From NCBI GenBank assembly GCA_964599235.1, contig CAZRDX010000017.1, positions 1 to 64,000 of the forward strand: DNA of 64,000 bases, written 5' to 3'. Shown piece after piece: positions 8,615 through 16,546 of the stretch. The notes beneath the pieces are model-generated. The model was given only the letters and a program-made list of their open reading frames with translations, was not told where the DNA came from and searched no databases. The DNA comes from DRPN01 sp964599235. Lineage in GTDB: Bacteria > Bacteroidota > Bacteroidia > Bacteroidales > VadinHA17. Made by a program: the position numbers and the translations under genes. The first letter of the stretch is position 1, and every line of letters begins with the position of its first letter.

Positions 8615-9739
8615 ATGGACAGCGAGGTAACGATCATAGGTGCAGGTGTGGTGGGACTGGCCATTGCAGAGGCGCTGGCAGGGCGTATTTCCCCTCTGTT
8701 CGTTCTGGAAAAACATGAGAAATTCGGCATGGAGACCAGCAGTCGCAACAGCGAGGTGATCCATTCCGGCATCTATTACCGGCAGGGCAGCCTGAAGGCC
8801 AGGCTGTGCCGTGAAGGACGAGATCTGCTGTATGCTTATTGCCGGAAGAAGGAGATCCCGCACCGTCGTTGCGGCAAACTGATCGTAGCCACGCGTGAGG
8901 AGGAGAAAAAGATCCTGGAAGACATCCTGGCCACGGCACGTGCCAATGACGTGATGGATGGTGAACTGATCGGCCGTGACAGGATCTCCGAACTGGAGCC
9001 TCATATCAGGGCGTTGTATGCTGCCTGGTTCCCCTCCTCCGGCATCGTCGACGTCCATTCCCTGATGGCTTCGCTGGAGAAAGGAGCCATGAGCCGGGGT
9101 GCCGAGATGGTCTACCGTACCGAGGTGACCGCCATCCGGTCCCTGAAAGAAGGAGGCTTTGCCGTCACGCTGCGCGACAACGACGGCTCTGCATTCGAGT
9201 TCACCACCCGCCTTCTCATCAATGCCGCTGGGCTCTACGCTGAGCATGTGTCCCGGATGGCCGGGATCAACGATCCTTCTTACCGGACCCATTACTGGAA
9301 AGGAGAGTATTTCACTCTTCTCAACGGCAAACACAGGTTCATCGACCGTCTCATCTATCCCGTGCCCGAGATGAACACCACCGGTCTGGGCATCCACACC
9401 ACGCCCGATCTGACGGGACGTCAGAAGCTGGGACCCAATACCATCTATCTCCCCGATCAAAGGATCGATTACCGTGTCGATCCTTCCCATGCCCGCGAGT
9501 TCTATGAGCGTACGCGCGTCTTTCTGCCTTTTCTGGAGCCGGACGATCTGGCCCCCGACCAGGCAGGGATACGTCCCAAGCTGCAGCGGCCGGGAGATCC
9601 GCCCCGCGACTTCATCATCCGGGAGGAAAACGACCGCGGCCTGCCCGGACTTGTCAACCTCATCGGCATCGAATCACCGGGCCTCACAGCCGCCCTGAGC
9701 ATCGGCAAACACGTAAGAGAGATCCTGTTGAAAAAATGA
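8615..9739 (+). CDS. lhgO: FAD-dependent L-2-hydroxyglutarate oxidase-like protein
   Basis: The 374-residue flavoprotein is of the DAO family. The FAD-binding GAGVVGLAIAEAL (about 9-21) is followed by SSRNSEVIHSGIYY, typical of L-2-hydroxyglutarate dehydrogenase/oxidase (LhgO, human L2HGDH), then NAAGLYA, a middle YWKGEYF segment and GIESPGLTAAL near the end. The predicted reaction is oxidation of L-2-hydroxyglutarate to 2-oxoglutarate, with electrons passed to the respiratory chain or an acceptor. A related 2-hydroxyacid or glycerol-3-phosphate-type substrate cannot be ruled out. It is a single gene, divergent from the lipoprotein operon and convergent with the response regulator. Confidence 0.88.
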   Translation: MDSEVTIIGAGVVGLAIAEALAGRISPLFVLEKHEKFGMETSSRNSEVIHSGIYYRQGSLKARLCREGRDLLYAYCRKKEIPHRRCGKLIVATREEEKKILEDILATARANDVMDGELIGRDRISELEPHIRALYAAWFPSSGIVDVHSLMASLEKGAMSRGAEMVYRTEVTAIRSLKEGGFAVTLRDNDGSAFEFTTRLLINAAGLYAEHVSRMAGINDPSYRTHYWKGEYFTLLNGKHRFIDRLIYPVPEMNTTGLGIHTTPDLTGRQKLGPNTIYLPDQRIDYRVDPSHAREFYERTRVFLPFLEPDDLAPDQAGIRPKLQRPGDPPRDFIIREENDRGLPGLVNLIGIESPGLTAALSIGKHVREILLKK

Positions 9740-9763
9740 AAGGCCGAAGGAGCTTTCCGGCCC
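9733..9763 (-). terminator. Probable terminator of the receiver gene
   Basis: Read on the minus strand, GGCCG and CGGCC arms flank an 11-base loop and are followed by a T-rich stretch (TTTCATTTTTT). It lies just past the receiver stop and overlaps the end of the facing flavoprotein gene. Confidence 0.5.
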
Positions 9764-9771
9764 GCCACCCC

Positions 9772-10140
9772 TCAGGCCTGGATGAGATCCCGGACCGCCT
9801 CCAGGAACTCCTTCCTGTCGAAAGGTTTCTGGAACGAACGGACAGCCCCGAAATACTCGGCAGTCTTAAGGTAACTGCCTGCTGATGAACGTCCTCCTCC
9901 CGAGATCGCAATGATCTTGGTCCCCGGCCGGCGCGTGGTGATATCCATGATGGTTTCCAGTCCTTCTTTTTCTGGCATGATGATATCCGTGATCACCAGA
10001 TCGAAAGATTCCTCCTCCAGCAGTTTTACACCCTCCTCACCGTTGTCGGCCGTACTGACCGCATACCCCTCACGTTTCAGCATCTCGGCCAGCATCCAGC
10101 GAAAATCCACATCATCTTCGATAAGAAGGATCCTGCTCAT
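9772..10140 (-). CDS. Single-domain (CheY-like) response regulator
   Basis: The 122-residue product is only a receiver domain: acidic residues at 8-10 (IEDDVD), phosphoacceptor Asp52 (LVITDIIMP) and a conserved Lys in SFQKPFD near residue 103. There is no output domain. The start is at 10140 (MSRILLIED), the conserved beginning of the fold. It lies about 100 bp downstream of the large histidine kinase on the same strand, so it is probably that kinase's phosphoacceptor. Confidence 0.93.
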   Translation of the reverse strand: MSRILLIEDDVDFRWMLAEMLKREGYAVSTADNGEEGVKLLEEESFDLVITDIIMPEKEGLETIMDITTRRPGTKIIAISGGGRSSAGSYLKTAEYFGAVRSFQKPFDRKEFLEAVRDLIQA

Positions 10141-10243
10141 AACAAATGAAAAAAATAGCATACGAAGGAAAAAATCCTTCCTCTTCAGGCAAGATAGTCA
10201 ATTTTTCCCATCCCGCCAAGAACAAAAAGGAAAGTGAAGGTCT

Positions 10244-13200
10244 TTACAGAGGGAGAAAAATGGTGATCTCTGTCCCTTTACCGGGTTCACTATGGATACG
10301 TACCACCCCTTTATGGTTCTCTACGATACCATGTACCACCGAAAGCCCCATACCCGATCCTTCCCCTACCGGCTTGGTGGTGAAGAAAGGATCGAAGACC
10401 CGGTCGAGCAATCGGGGAGGGATGCCCTGGCCGTTGTCGCGGATCCGTATCCGCAGCCATCTTCCTTCGCGCAATTCCGGATAGCGGAAAGCATTGGATG
10501 CGTTGGTCTGGATCGTATCGATCACTACGCTGATCTCCCCGTCCTTCTTCTTATGGAGGGCATAGACAGCATTGCTGAGGAGGTTGAGGAACACCTGACG
10601 CATCTGGGCCGGATCTGCTTCCACGACAACTCCGCCGCTGCGGTCCTCCAGACGGACCCTGACATGGGAAGGGATCTGAGGGCCCAGCAACGAGAGCGTC
10701 TCCCGGACGATCGAAGCCAACACCACCTGCTCCTTCTCGGGTTCCACACCCCGATTGAAGGTCAGGAGCTGCTGAATCACCTCCCGGGCCTTCATACCCG
10801 AATCCTTGGCTTTCTCCAGATAACGATGGGCCAGACTCCCCGGCTCCACCTCATCCATCACCATCTCCACATATCCCATCACCGTGGCCAGCATGTTGTT
10901 GAAATCATGAGCGACTCCTCCCGCAAAACGCCCCATCATCTCGAGTTTCTGGGTGCGTTGCAGATACTGTTCCATGGCCAGTTCTTTGGTGATGTCGCGC
11001 AGGATCGTGACAAAATAACGCACCCCCCCTCCTTCATCCGGGATGGGAGTAATGCCCGTACGGGTCCGGACGGTCTGACCATCCTTGCGGAGCAACTGGT
11101 GGATACCCACCCACATCTTCCCCTGGTTTACGGTCTTCCAAATATTGTCGTAAAAGGAGGGATCCTCCTCAGGATGACGGAAATAAGACAAATGTTGACC
11201 AAGAAGAGTTTCTTTCTCATATCCCAGCAGGTCCTGAATGGCACGGTTGATGTACAGGATGCGTCCCTGCGGATCGGAGATGATCAGTACCTCACTGAGC
11301 TTCTCGATGGCATTGTACAACCGTTCCAGCTCCATCTCCCCGATCTTCTTCAAAAAGACCATCACCGCCTGTTCCAGGATCCCGGAGAGATCCTTCATGA
11401 TGCTCTTATCCAGGATCTCTTCGCTGTTGAGGTTGATGAAACCAAGTACATGATCTCCCTGCTTGATGGGATAAATAATAAAACTGTTGATCCTTCCCAA
11501 TCTGCGGAGATAAGTGGCCTGCTCGGCATGCTTCTGGCCGGAGAAAAAGAGCTTCATGCAATGGTCAAGCTCCTTCTCCTTGTTGATGAGCAGCACCTGG
11601 TCCTTGCTGCGTAATCTGACAGTAAGTTCCATGAAACGGTCGACCGGGATCGTCCGGAACAAGGAAAGATCGGTATACCGCTCGAGTTCACGTCGCTTTT
11701 CCGGAGGAAATGTGGAAAAAGTCAGATGCAGGTCTTTCTCGAATGGTTCCCTGAGATAGACCAGAAGATGATCGATGGGATATTGTTCTTTGATCAGGGC
11801 GTCAAAGATTCGGATGATCTCCTCCAGCGAAGTTCCTTTGTTCAGCTCCATATTGAGCCGGTTGATAAGCGAGAGTTCATGGGCCTGGCGAAGGATACGC
11901 ATTTCCGCTTTCTTACGGGCGGTGATATCCATCAACATGGCCACAATGCTCACGGTTTTGTCCCCTTTTTTGTGGAGTGCGGTCAGGCCGGTCTGGGCCA
12001 CGATCTTTCCGCCGCCCTTCTGTCGGTAGGTGATCTCTCCGGAAAAGACCTTGATGTCACCACTGAAAAGACGATGAAGCATCTCCTGGATCTCGGGAGC
12101 CGTCTCGGGAGCCACCAGGGCCGTCAGCGACCGGCCTTTCAGATAACGCGGAGAATAGCCCAGCAATGTCCTGAAAGCTTTGTTCACCTCCTCGATGCGG
12201 CCTTCAGGACGAAGTACACACATGGCATAAAAACCCTCGTGGAAGATGGTACGGAAACGTTCCTCACTCTCCCTCAAGGCCTGCTCCACGATCTTCAGCG
12301 AGGTAATGTCGTGGATGGTACCATGCCATTTGACCGGTTTACCCTTCTTTGTCTCCAGTTCGCCACTCGAACCGATATACTTGATCCTGCCGTCAGGCAT
12401 CTGAAGACGGTACTGATCCGAACATTTACGGCATTGCTGGGTGACCGTGCGGATCTTTTCCACCATCGCCGGACGATCGTCGGGATGGATCCTCAACAGC
12501 AAATAATGCAGGGAGGGAGCGGTATGCCGCTCGTCATACTCCAGAATACGGTAGAACTCTTTCGACCAGCGAACCTTTCCGCTCTCCAGATCCCAGAACC
12601 AGTCTCCCAGACGAGCGATGCGCTGGGCTTCACGCAGGCTACTCTCATTTTCCTCCAGCAGGATGCGGGTCCTTTTCTCCGCATCAATGTTCCGGACCAC
12701 CGACTGGATGTAGTGTTCTCCTTTGATGGAGAGCCTGTTCAGTTTGACCTCAGCATAGAACTCTTTCCCTTTCATGGTGCGGTGCAACACTTCCAGGGTC
12801 ACCAGTTCTCCCCGCATCACTTTTTCAAAAGTTTCCTGTGCCGTATCCAATGCCTTTCTACCGTCCAGTTGTTCATCTGCCAGTAACTCCAGGGGATCAA
12901 TGCCCAGCAGCCGTTCCTTGTTCTCCGCTTCGAACATCCGCACAGCTGCAGGATTGCAGTCGACCACTCCTTCCTTCCCCACCAGGAAAATGGCATCCTC
13001 CGAGGTCTCGAAAAGGAGGCGAATACGCTCTGCCTGTTCGGCCATCATCTGTTCCTCACGCTTCCTTTTGAGCACAACGATCATCTGACTTCCAAGGCGC
13101 CGGAGCCTTTCCTGTTCTTCCGGAGAAAAAGGACGCTCCCGGGCGATGGCCAGCACGCCGATCCTCTCTTCCTTCCGGGAAAGAGGCATGACCAGCATCG

Positions 13201-14086
13201 TGCCGATGTTCCTCTCATCCAGCATGCGTAACATGGTCTGTTTCTCTGGGGAATCATTGAGGAGGCGGTCGACCAGGCGGATGATCCTTTTTTTCGAATC
13301 GATCTGGACGATACGGTCGTTCGCCATGACCTGCTCGAAATAGGAGGTATTCCGGATCTCAGCATTGAACAGGTCGTTATCCTCCTTTTGCCCCATCATC
13401 CGGACCAGCTCTTCAGGATAGATGAAACGGGGAGGATGAAGTCCTTTTTTCAGCTCATCGCGCAGGAAGATATTGGAAGCAAAGGCATCGAAAAGACGGA
13501 CCAGGCTCCTGAGCACAAGGGTGGTGATCTCTTTCAGCGACCGGCCTTCGCTGTACAGACGGTTGACCATGCTGAGGAACTCCATGTCCTCCTCGCGGCG
13601 TTGCAAAGCCTGACGGGTGCGCTCCTGCTCGGTAAGATCACGCGAACTGACCAGTACGAAATCAACCTTGCCCTGGCTGTCCAGATGGGGACGAAAGGTC
13701 ACCTCAAAGAACCGCTCACCCTTTCCCGGCACTTCGAACCACCGCGTGTAACGGATCTCCTTGCTGCGAAAGCTCTCTTCCAGATAAGGCTTGATGATCT
13801 TCTGAAAGGTCTCTTTTCCCCACACCCGCATGGGGGTCTGCCCGATCACCTCATCCTTCTGCATCTCAATGGCGCGACAAAAGGCATCGTTGGTGATCAG
13901 ATAAGTATAATCCCTTCCGATCATGGAAAGATAGGCGTCGGAAATGTTCAGCAGAAACTCGTACTGCCTGAGGACCTCCTCGCGTGACAGAGGAGGGACG
14001 GATTGCCTACCGGATCGTCCCCTGGAATCTTTCTTTCCCGACATGCCGAACAGGTTGTATCCCCTGAAGGGAAATGGTTGGGGCAT
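10244..14086 (-). CDS. Large soluble multi-PAS/GAF sensor histidine kinase
   Basis: The product has about 1280 residues. Domains in order are: PAS (about 40-155), GAF (175-345), PAS (352-475), PAS (485-605), PAS (610-735), GAF (745-920), PAS (930-1045), HisKA with the phospho-accepting His near 1060 in GGVAHDFNNML, and HATPase_c (about 1110-1280) with LLSNAVYAL, RDNGQGIPP and GSGMGLSVVHGIV. I see no membrane segment, so it probably senses an internal ligand, redox state or a partner. The HisKA/HATPase pairing is of the PAS-hybrid family that works with stand-alone receivers, as encoded next door. The start is uncertain: ATG at 14086 or at 14044 (MSGKKD), neither with a good ribosome-binding site. 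Confidence 0.93.
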   Translation of the reverse strand: MPQPFPFRGYNLFGMSGKKDSRGRSGRQSVPPLSREEVLRQYEFLLNISDAYLSMIGRDYTYLITNDAFCRAIEMQKDEVIGQTPMRVWGKETFQKIIKPYLEESFRSKEIRYTRWFEVPGKGERFFEVTFRPHLDSQGKVDFVLVSSRDLTEQERTRQALQRREEDMEFLSMVNRLYSEGRSLKEITTLVLRSLVRLFDAFASNIFLRDELKKGLHPPRFIYPEELVRMMGQKEDNDLFNAEIRNTSYFEQVMANDRIVQIDSKKRIIRLVDRLLNDSPEKQTMLRMLDERNIGTMLVMPLSRKEERIGVLAIARERPFSPEEQERLRRLGSQMIVVLKRKREEQMMAEQAERIRLLFETSEDAIFLVGKEGVVDCNPAAVRMFEAENKERLLGIDPLELLADEQLDGRKALDTAQETFEKVMRGELVTLEVLHRTMKGKEFYAEVKLNRLSIKGEHYIQSVVRNIDAEKRTRILLEENESSLREAQRIARLGDWFWDLESGKVRWSKEFYRILEYDERHTAPSLHYLLLRIHPDDRPAMVEKIRTVTQQCRKCSDQYRLQMPDGRIKYIGSSGELETKKGKPVKWHGTIHDITSLKIVEQALRESEERFRTIFHEGFYAMCVLRPEGRIEEVNKAFRTLLGYSPRYLKGRSLTALVAPETAPEIQEMLHRLFSGDIKVFSGEITYRQKGGGKIVAQTGLTALHKKGDKTVSIVAMLMDITARKKAEMRILRQAHELSLINRLNMELNKGTSLEEIIRIFDALIKEQYPIDHLLVYLREPFEKDLHLTFSTFPPEKRRELERYTDLSLFRTIPVDRFMELTVRLRSKDQVLLINKEKELDHCMKLFFSGQKHAEQATYLRRLGRINSFIIYPIKQGDHVLGFINLNSEEILDKSIMKDLSGILEQAVMVFLKKIGEMELERLYNAIEKLSEVLIISDPQGRILYINRAIQDLLGYEKETLLGQHLSYFRHPEEDPSFYDNIWKTVNQGKMWVGIHQLLRKDGQTVRTRTGITPIPDEGGGVRYFVTILRDITKELAMEQYLQRTQKLEMMGRFAGGVAHDFNNMLATVMGYVEMVMDEVEPGSLAHRYLEKAKDSGMKAREVIQQLLTFNRGVEPEKEQVVLASIVRETLSLLGPQIPSHVRVRLEDRSGGVVVEADPAQMRQVFLNLLSNAVYALHKKKDGEISVVIDTIQTNASNAFRYPELREGRWLRIRIRDNGQGIPPRLLDRVFDPFFTTKPVGEGSGMGLSVVHGIVENHKGVVRIHSEPGKGTEITIFLPL

Positions 14087-14166
14087 CAAGATAAGAATTT
14101 CTCAAGAAAAATATCCTTCTCCTCCCCGGCAAGCCCTTCAAAAGTTTTTTATCTTTTGATCTTCCC

Positions 14167-15009
14167 TCACCCCGTTGTTCTCTCCTTCTTCAGGGTCTCC
14201 ACGTCTTTTTTGAGCCTGGCCAGCATCCGCATCACCTGGTTTTCCGGGATCACCGGATCGGGCAGTTCCGAGCTGATGTAATGGACGAACTTCCAGATCT
14301 CACGGATATCGCGCACGTCCACATCATAAGGTTCATAGGCCGGATTGAGGGAATAGAGCCGCAGCTTGTGCTCTTCTTTCAGCAGGTTCTCCACCACCTT
14401 GAAGACGATCCCGTCGTCGAGGGTGAAGATGATGTATCCCTGGCCGGAGATCACCGTCGACCAGTCCTGGACATACTCCCCCGTCACCCAGGCACCGTCA
14501 GGGATGGGAAGCATCGAATCCCCGGAGATCTGGAAAGTGCGGTATTTCTTTCCCGGCGAGAGGAACGGCAGCTGGAAAGAAGGGAGCCGGCTGATGAACT
14601 CCGGGTCGGCATAGCCGGTACGGTAACCTGCCTTGGCCTTCTCGGGCACCAGCTCGATGTTCTCCTCGTTAGCGGGATCGACCGTTGTGGCCAGCACCCG
14701 CAGACGCGTGCCCCGGATGTAGACGTCGGCACCCCGCTCCAGCTGTGCCAGCTGACTCTCCGAAAGTGCCGAAAGATCCACCCGCAGCAAGGTGTCCACC
14801 GCAATGCGATAATGATCGGCAAAAGCCAGCAACACCTCCAGAGGCGGCTCCGCCACCCGGTTCTCGTAACCGCTCAGCGTCGAACGCTTCATCCCCAGAG
14901 CAAAAGCCACATCGTCCTGCGTCCAGCCCTTCCGCTTCCGCAGGAACTTGATGTTCGAACTGAAGAAATTCTCCTTTTTTTTTCCCTTCTCCTTGCCTGT
15001 TTCTTCCAT
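14167..15009 (-). CDS. XRE-family HTH/S24 (LexA-like) self-cleaving repressor
   Basis: The 280-residue protein has an XRE helix-turn-helix (about 16-72, with WTQDDVAFALGMKRSTLSGYE) and a peptidase S24 domain (about 120-245). The Ser-Lys dyad is visible: Ser165 in ISGDSMLP and Lys204 in IVFKVVEN. A likely Ala127-Gly128 cleavage site lies in KAKAGY. A short charged coiled segment ends the protein. S24 repressors are inactivated by RecA-stimulated self-cleavage after DNA damage. It is divergent from dinB and dnaE across 135 bp, so it is the likely repressor of that cassette. Confidence 0.93.
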   Translation of the reverse strand: MEETGKEKGKKKENFFSSNIKFLRKRKGWTQDDVAFALGMKRSTLSGYENRVAEPPLEVLLAFADHYRIAVDTLLRVDLSALSESQLAQLERGADVYIRGTRLRVLATTVDPANEENIELVPEKAKAGYRTGYADPEFISRLPSFQLPFLSPGKKYRTFQISGDSMLPIPDGAWVTGEYVQDWSTVISGQGYIIFTLDDGIVFKVVENLLKEEHKLRLYSLNPAYEPYDVDVRDIREIWKFVHYISSELPDPVIPENQVMRMLARLKKDVETLKKERTTG

Positions 15010-15030
15010 AATGATTATTTTATCGTCAGA

Positions 15031-15044
15031 AATTTGATCAAATT
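15031..15044. promoter_or_regulatory. Candidate S24-repressor operator (14-bp palindrome)
   Basis: AATTTGATCAAATT is a perfect palindrome centred in the AT-rich divergent region between the repressor and dinB, 22 bp from the repressor start and about 100 bp from dinB. Position and symmetry suit an autoregulatory operator; binding is inferred. Confidence 0.4.
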
Positions 15045-15144
15045 CTAATCAAAAATAAGAAGAGGTCGGGAAACATCCAAATTTTCTGAGGATTTTTTCA
15101 TCCGGCACGGGCCGGGCACAGGAATAAGATAAAGGAGGAAAGCG

Positions 15145-16422
15145 ATGAAAGGAGAGGTTTCAGACAACAGGGAGGGTCGTCAGATCGTGCATCTCGATCT
15201 GGACACCTTTTTTGTGTCGGTGGAGCGGCTGCACGACCGCCGGCTGGAGGGACGGCCGGTGATCGTCGGGGGTGCTTCGGAGCGCGGGGTGGTAGCCAGC
15301 TGCAGCTACGAGGCACGGCGCTGGGGTGTCCACTCCGGCATGCCGGTGGCCATGGCCCGGCGTCTCTGCCCCGAGGCAGTGGTGATACGAGGCGACCACG
15401 CCCTCTACCGCCGGCATTCCGAGGCCGTGGCCGAACTGATCGAAGAACGGGTACCCCTTTACGAAAGGGCCTCCATCGACGAATTCTACCTCGACATGAC
15501 CGGCATGGACCGCTTTTTCGGCACCCTGCGCTGGACACGGGAGCTCAGGGACACGATCGTCCGGAAGACCGGTCTTCCCCTCTCCTTTGCCCTGTCGGTC
15601 AACAAGACCGTCGCGAAGATCGCCACCGGCGAGGCCAAACCGGCCGGCGAGCTCACCGTGCCCGCCGAAGAGGTGCAGCCTTTCCTCGATCCTCTTTCGG
15701 TGAGGAAGATCCCGATGGTGGGAAAGAAAAACTACGAGCTGCTGCGTTCCATGGGTGTCGGGCGCATCGCCACGCTGCGGGCCATCCCGCCGGAGCTGTT
15801 GCAGCGGCTCCTCGGCAGTCAGGGTCTCCTCCTCTGGAAGAAAGCCCGCGGCATCGACGACAGCCCCGTGGTGAACGAACGTCTCCGCAAAAGCATCGGC
15901 ACCGAGGAGACCTTCGACCATGATACCACCGACACCGCCTTCCTGCTCCGCACGCTGGTGCGCATGACCGAGAAGAGCGCCTATGAGCTGCGCCGGCGCG
16001 GCCGGATGGCCTCCCTTCTCACCGTGAAGATCCGCTACAGCGACTTCGAGACCCACACCCTGCAGCGCCGCATCCCCCTCACCGTCTTCGACCACGAGCT
16101 CATCGCCGTTGCCCGCGAGCTCTTCCTCCGTCTCTACACCCGCCGCGTACGGGTGCGTCTGCTGGGCATCCGTCTCGGCGGCCTCGTCCCCGGCACCCAG
16201 CAGCTCCACCTCTTCGACGACGACGGCAGGATGGCCCGCCTCTACCATGCCCTCGACCACCTGCGCGACCGCTACGGCCCCCTCACCGTCCGCCGCGCCG
16301 GCGCAGCTCCTCCCCCAACACCTCAGTCACCAAAATACAGAGAACCAGACAAATACAGGAACAAAACAACAAAGTTCGAACAAAGCAGTGATCAACTTTT
16401 TAATAATGATGTATATTATTAG
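15145..16422 (+). CDS. dinB: DNA polymerase IV, Y-family translesion polymerase
   Basis: The 425-residue Y-family polymerase keeps its catalytic acidic residues: Asp18 in VHLDLDTFF and Asp112-Glu113 in RASIDEFYLD. It is therefore an active DinB rather than an inactive ImuB. A helix-hairpin-helix thumb region (IPMVGKKNYELLRSMGVG) and little-finger domain follow. A beta-clamp motif QLHLF lies at 353-357. The last 45 residues are a polar, Lys/Asn-rich tail encoded by AT-rich DNA, unlike the GC-rich body. The start has a strong AAAGGAGG site (15131-15138), unusual for this phylum. It is followed after 124 bp by dnaE. Confidence 0.95.
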   Translation: MKGEVSDNREGRQIVHLDLDTFFVSVERLHDRRLEGRPVIVGGASERGVVASCSYEARRWGVHSGMPVAMARRLCPEAVVIRGDHALYRRHSEAVAELIEERVPLYERASIDEFYLDMTGMDRFFGTLRWTRELRDTIVRKTGLPLSFALSVNKTVAKIATGEAKPAGELTVPAEEVQPFLDPLSVRKIPMVGKKNYELLRSMGVGRIATLRAIPPELLQRLLGSQGLLLWKKARGIDDSPVVNERLRKSIGTEETFDHDTTDTAFLLRTLVRMTEKSAYELRRRGRMASLLTVKIRYSDFETHTLQRRIPLTVFDHELIAVARELFLRLYTRRVRVRLLGIRLGGLVPGTQQLHLFDDDGRMARLYHALDHLRDRYGPLTVRRAGAAPPPTPQSPKYREPDKYRNKTTKFEQSSDQLFNNDVYY

Positions 16423-16449
16423 CTATCAAACAACTATCTACATGATCTT

Positions 16450-16485
16450 ATCTACGTAGAAAACTACGTAGCTTTCTACGTAGAT
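16450..16485. promoter_or_regulatory. 36-bp palindrome holding three CTACGTAG boxes at 12-bp spacing
   Basis: CTACGTAG, itself a palindrome, occurs at 16452-16459, 16464-16471 and 16476-16483, exactly 12 bp apart. The flanks are also symmetric, so the whole element reads as one palindrome about 16467.5 with a single mismatched pair (16463/16472). It lies between dinB and dnaE, 62 bp before the dnaE start. It looks like a cooperative operator, since no T-run follows as in a terminator, though it could also fold as an RNA hairpin. Confidence 0.6.
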
Positions 16486-16546
16486 GTATTATATTTTACT
16501 GATCATCACATATTTACAGACCTGTCACAGGAACAGGGAGGGGAAG

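Noticed and set aside
8480..9490. A 336-codon open frame on the minus strand
   Set aside because: It is antisense to the LhgO-like flavoprotein and lacks domain features.
14167..15009. A prophage repressor marking an integrated phage
   Set aside because: No integrase, structural genes or attachment repeats lie nearby; the neighbours are repair polymerases.
16450..16485. The CTACGTAG palindrome as a terminator of dinB
   Set aside because: No T-run follows on either strand and three exact repeats at fixed spacing suit protein binding better.
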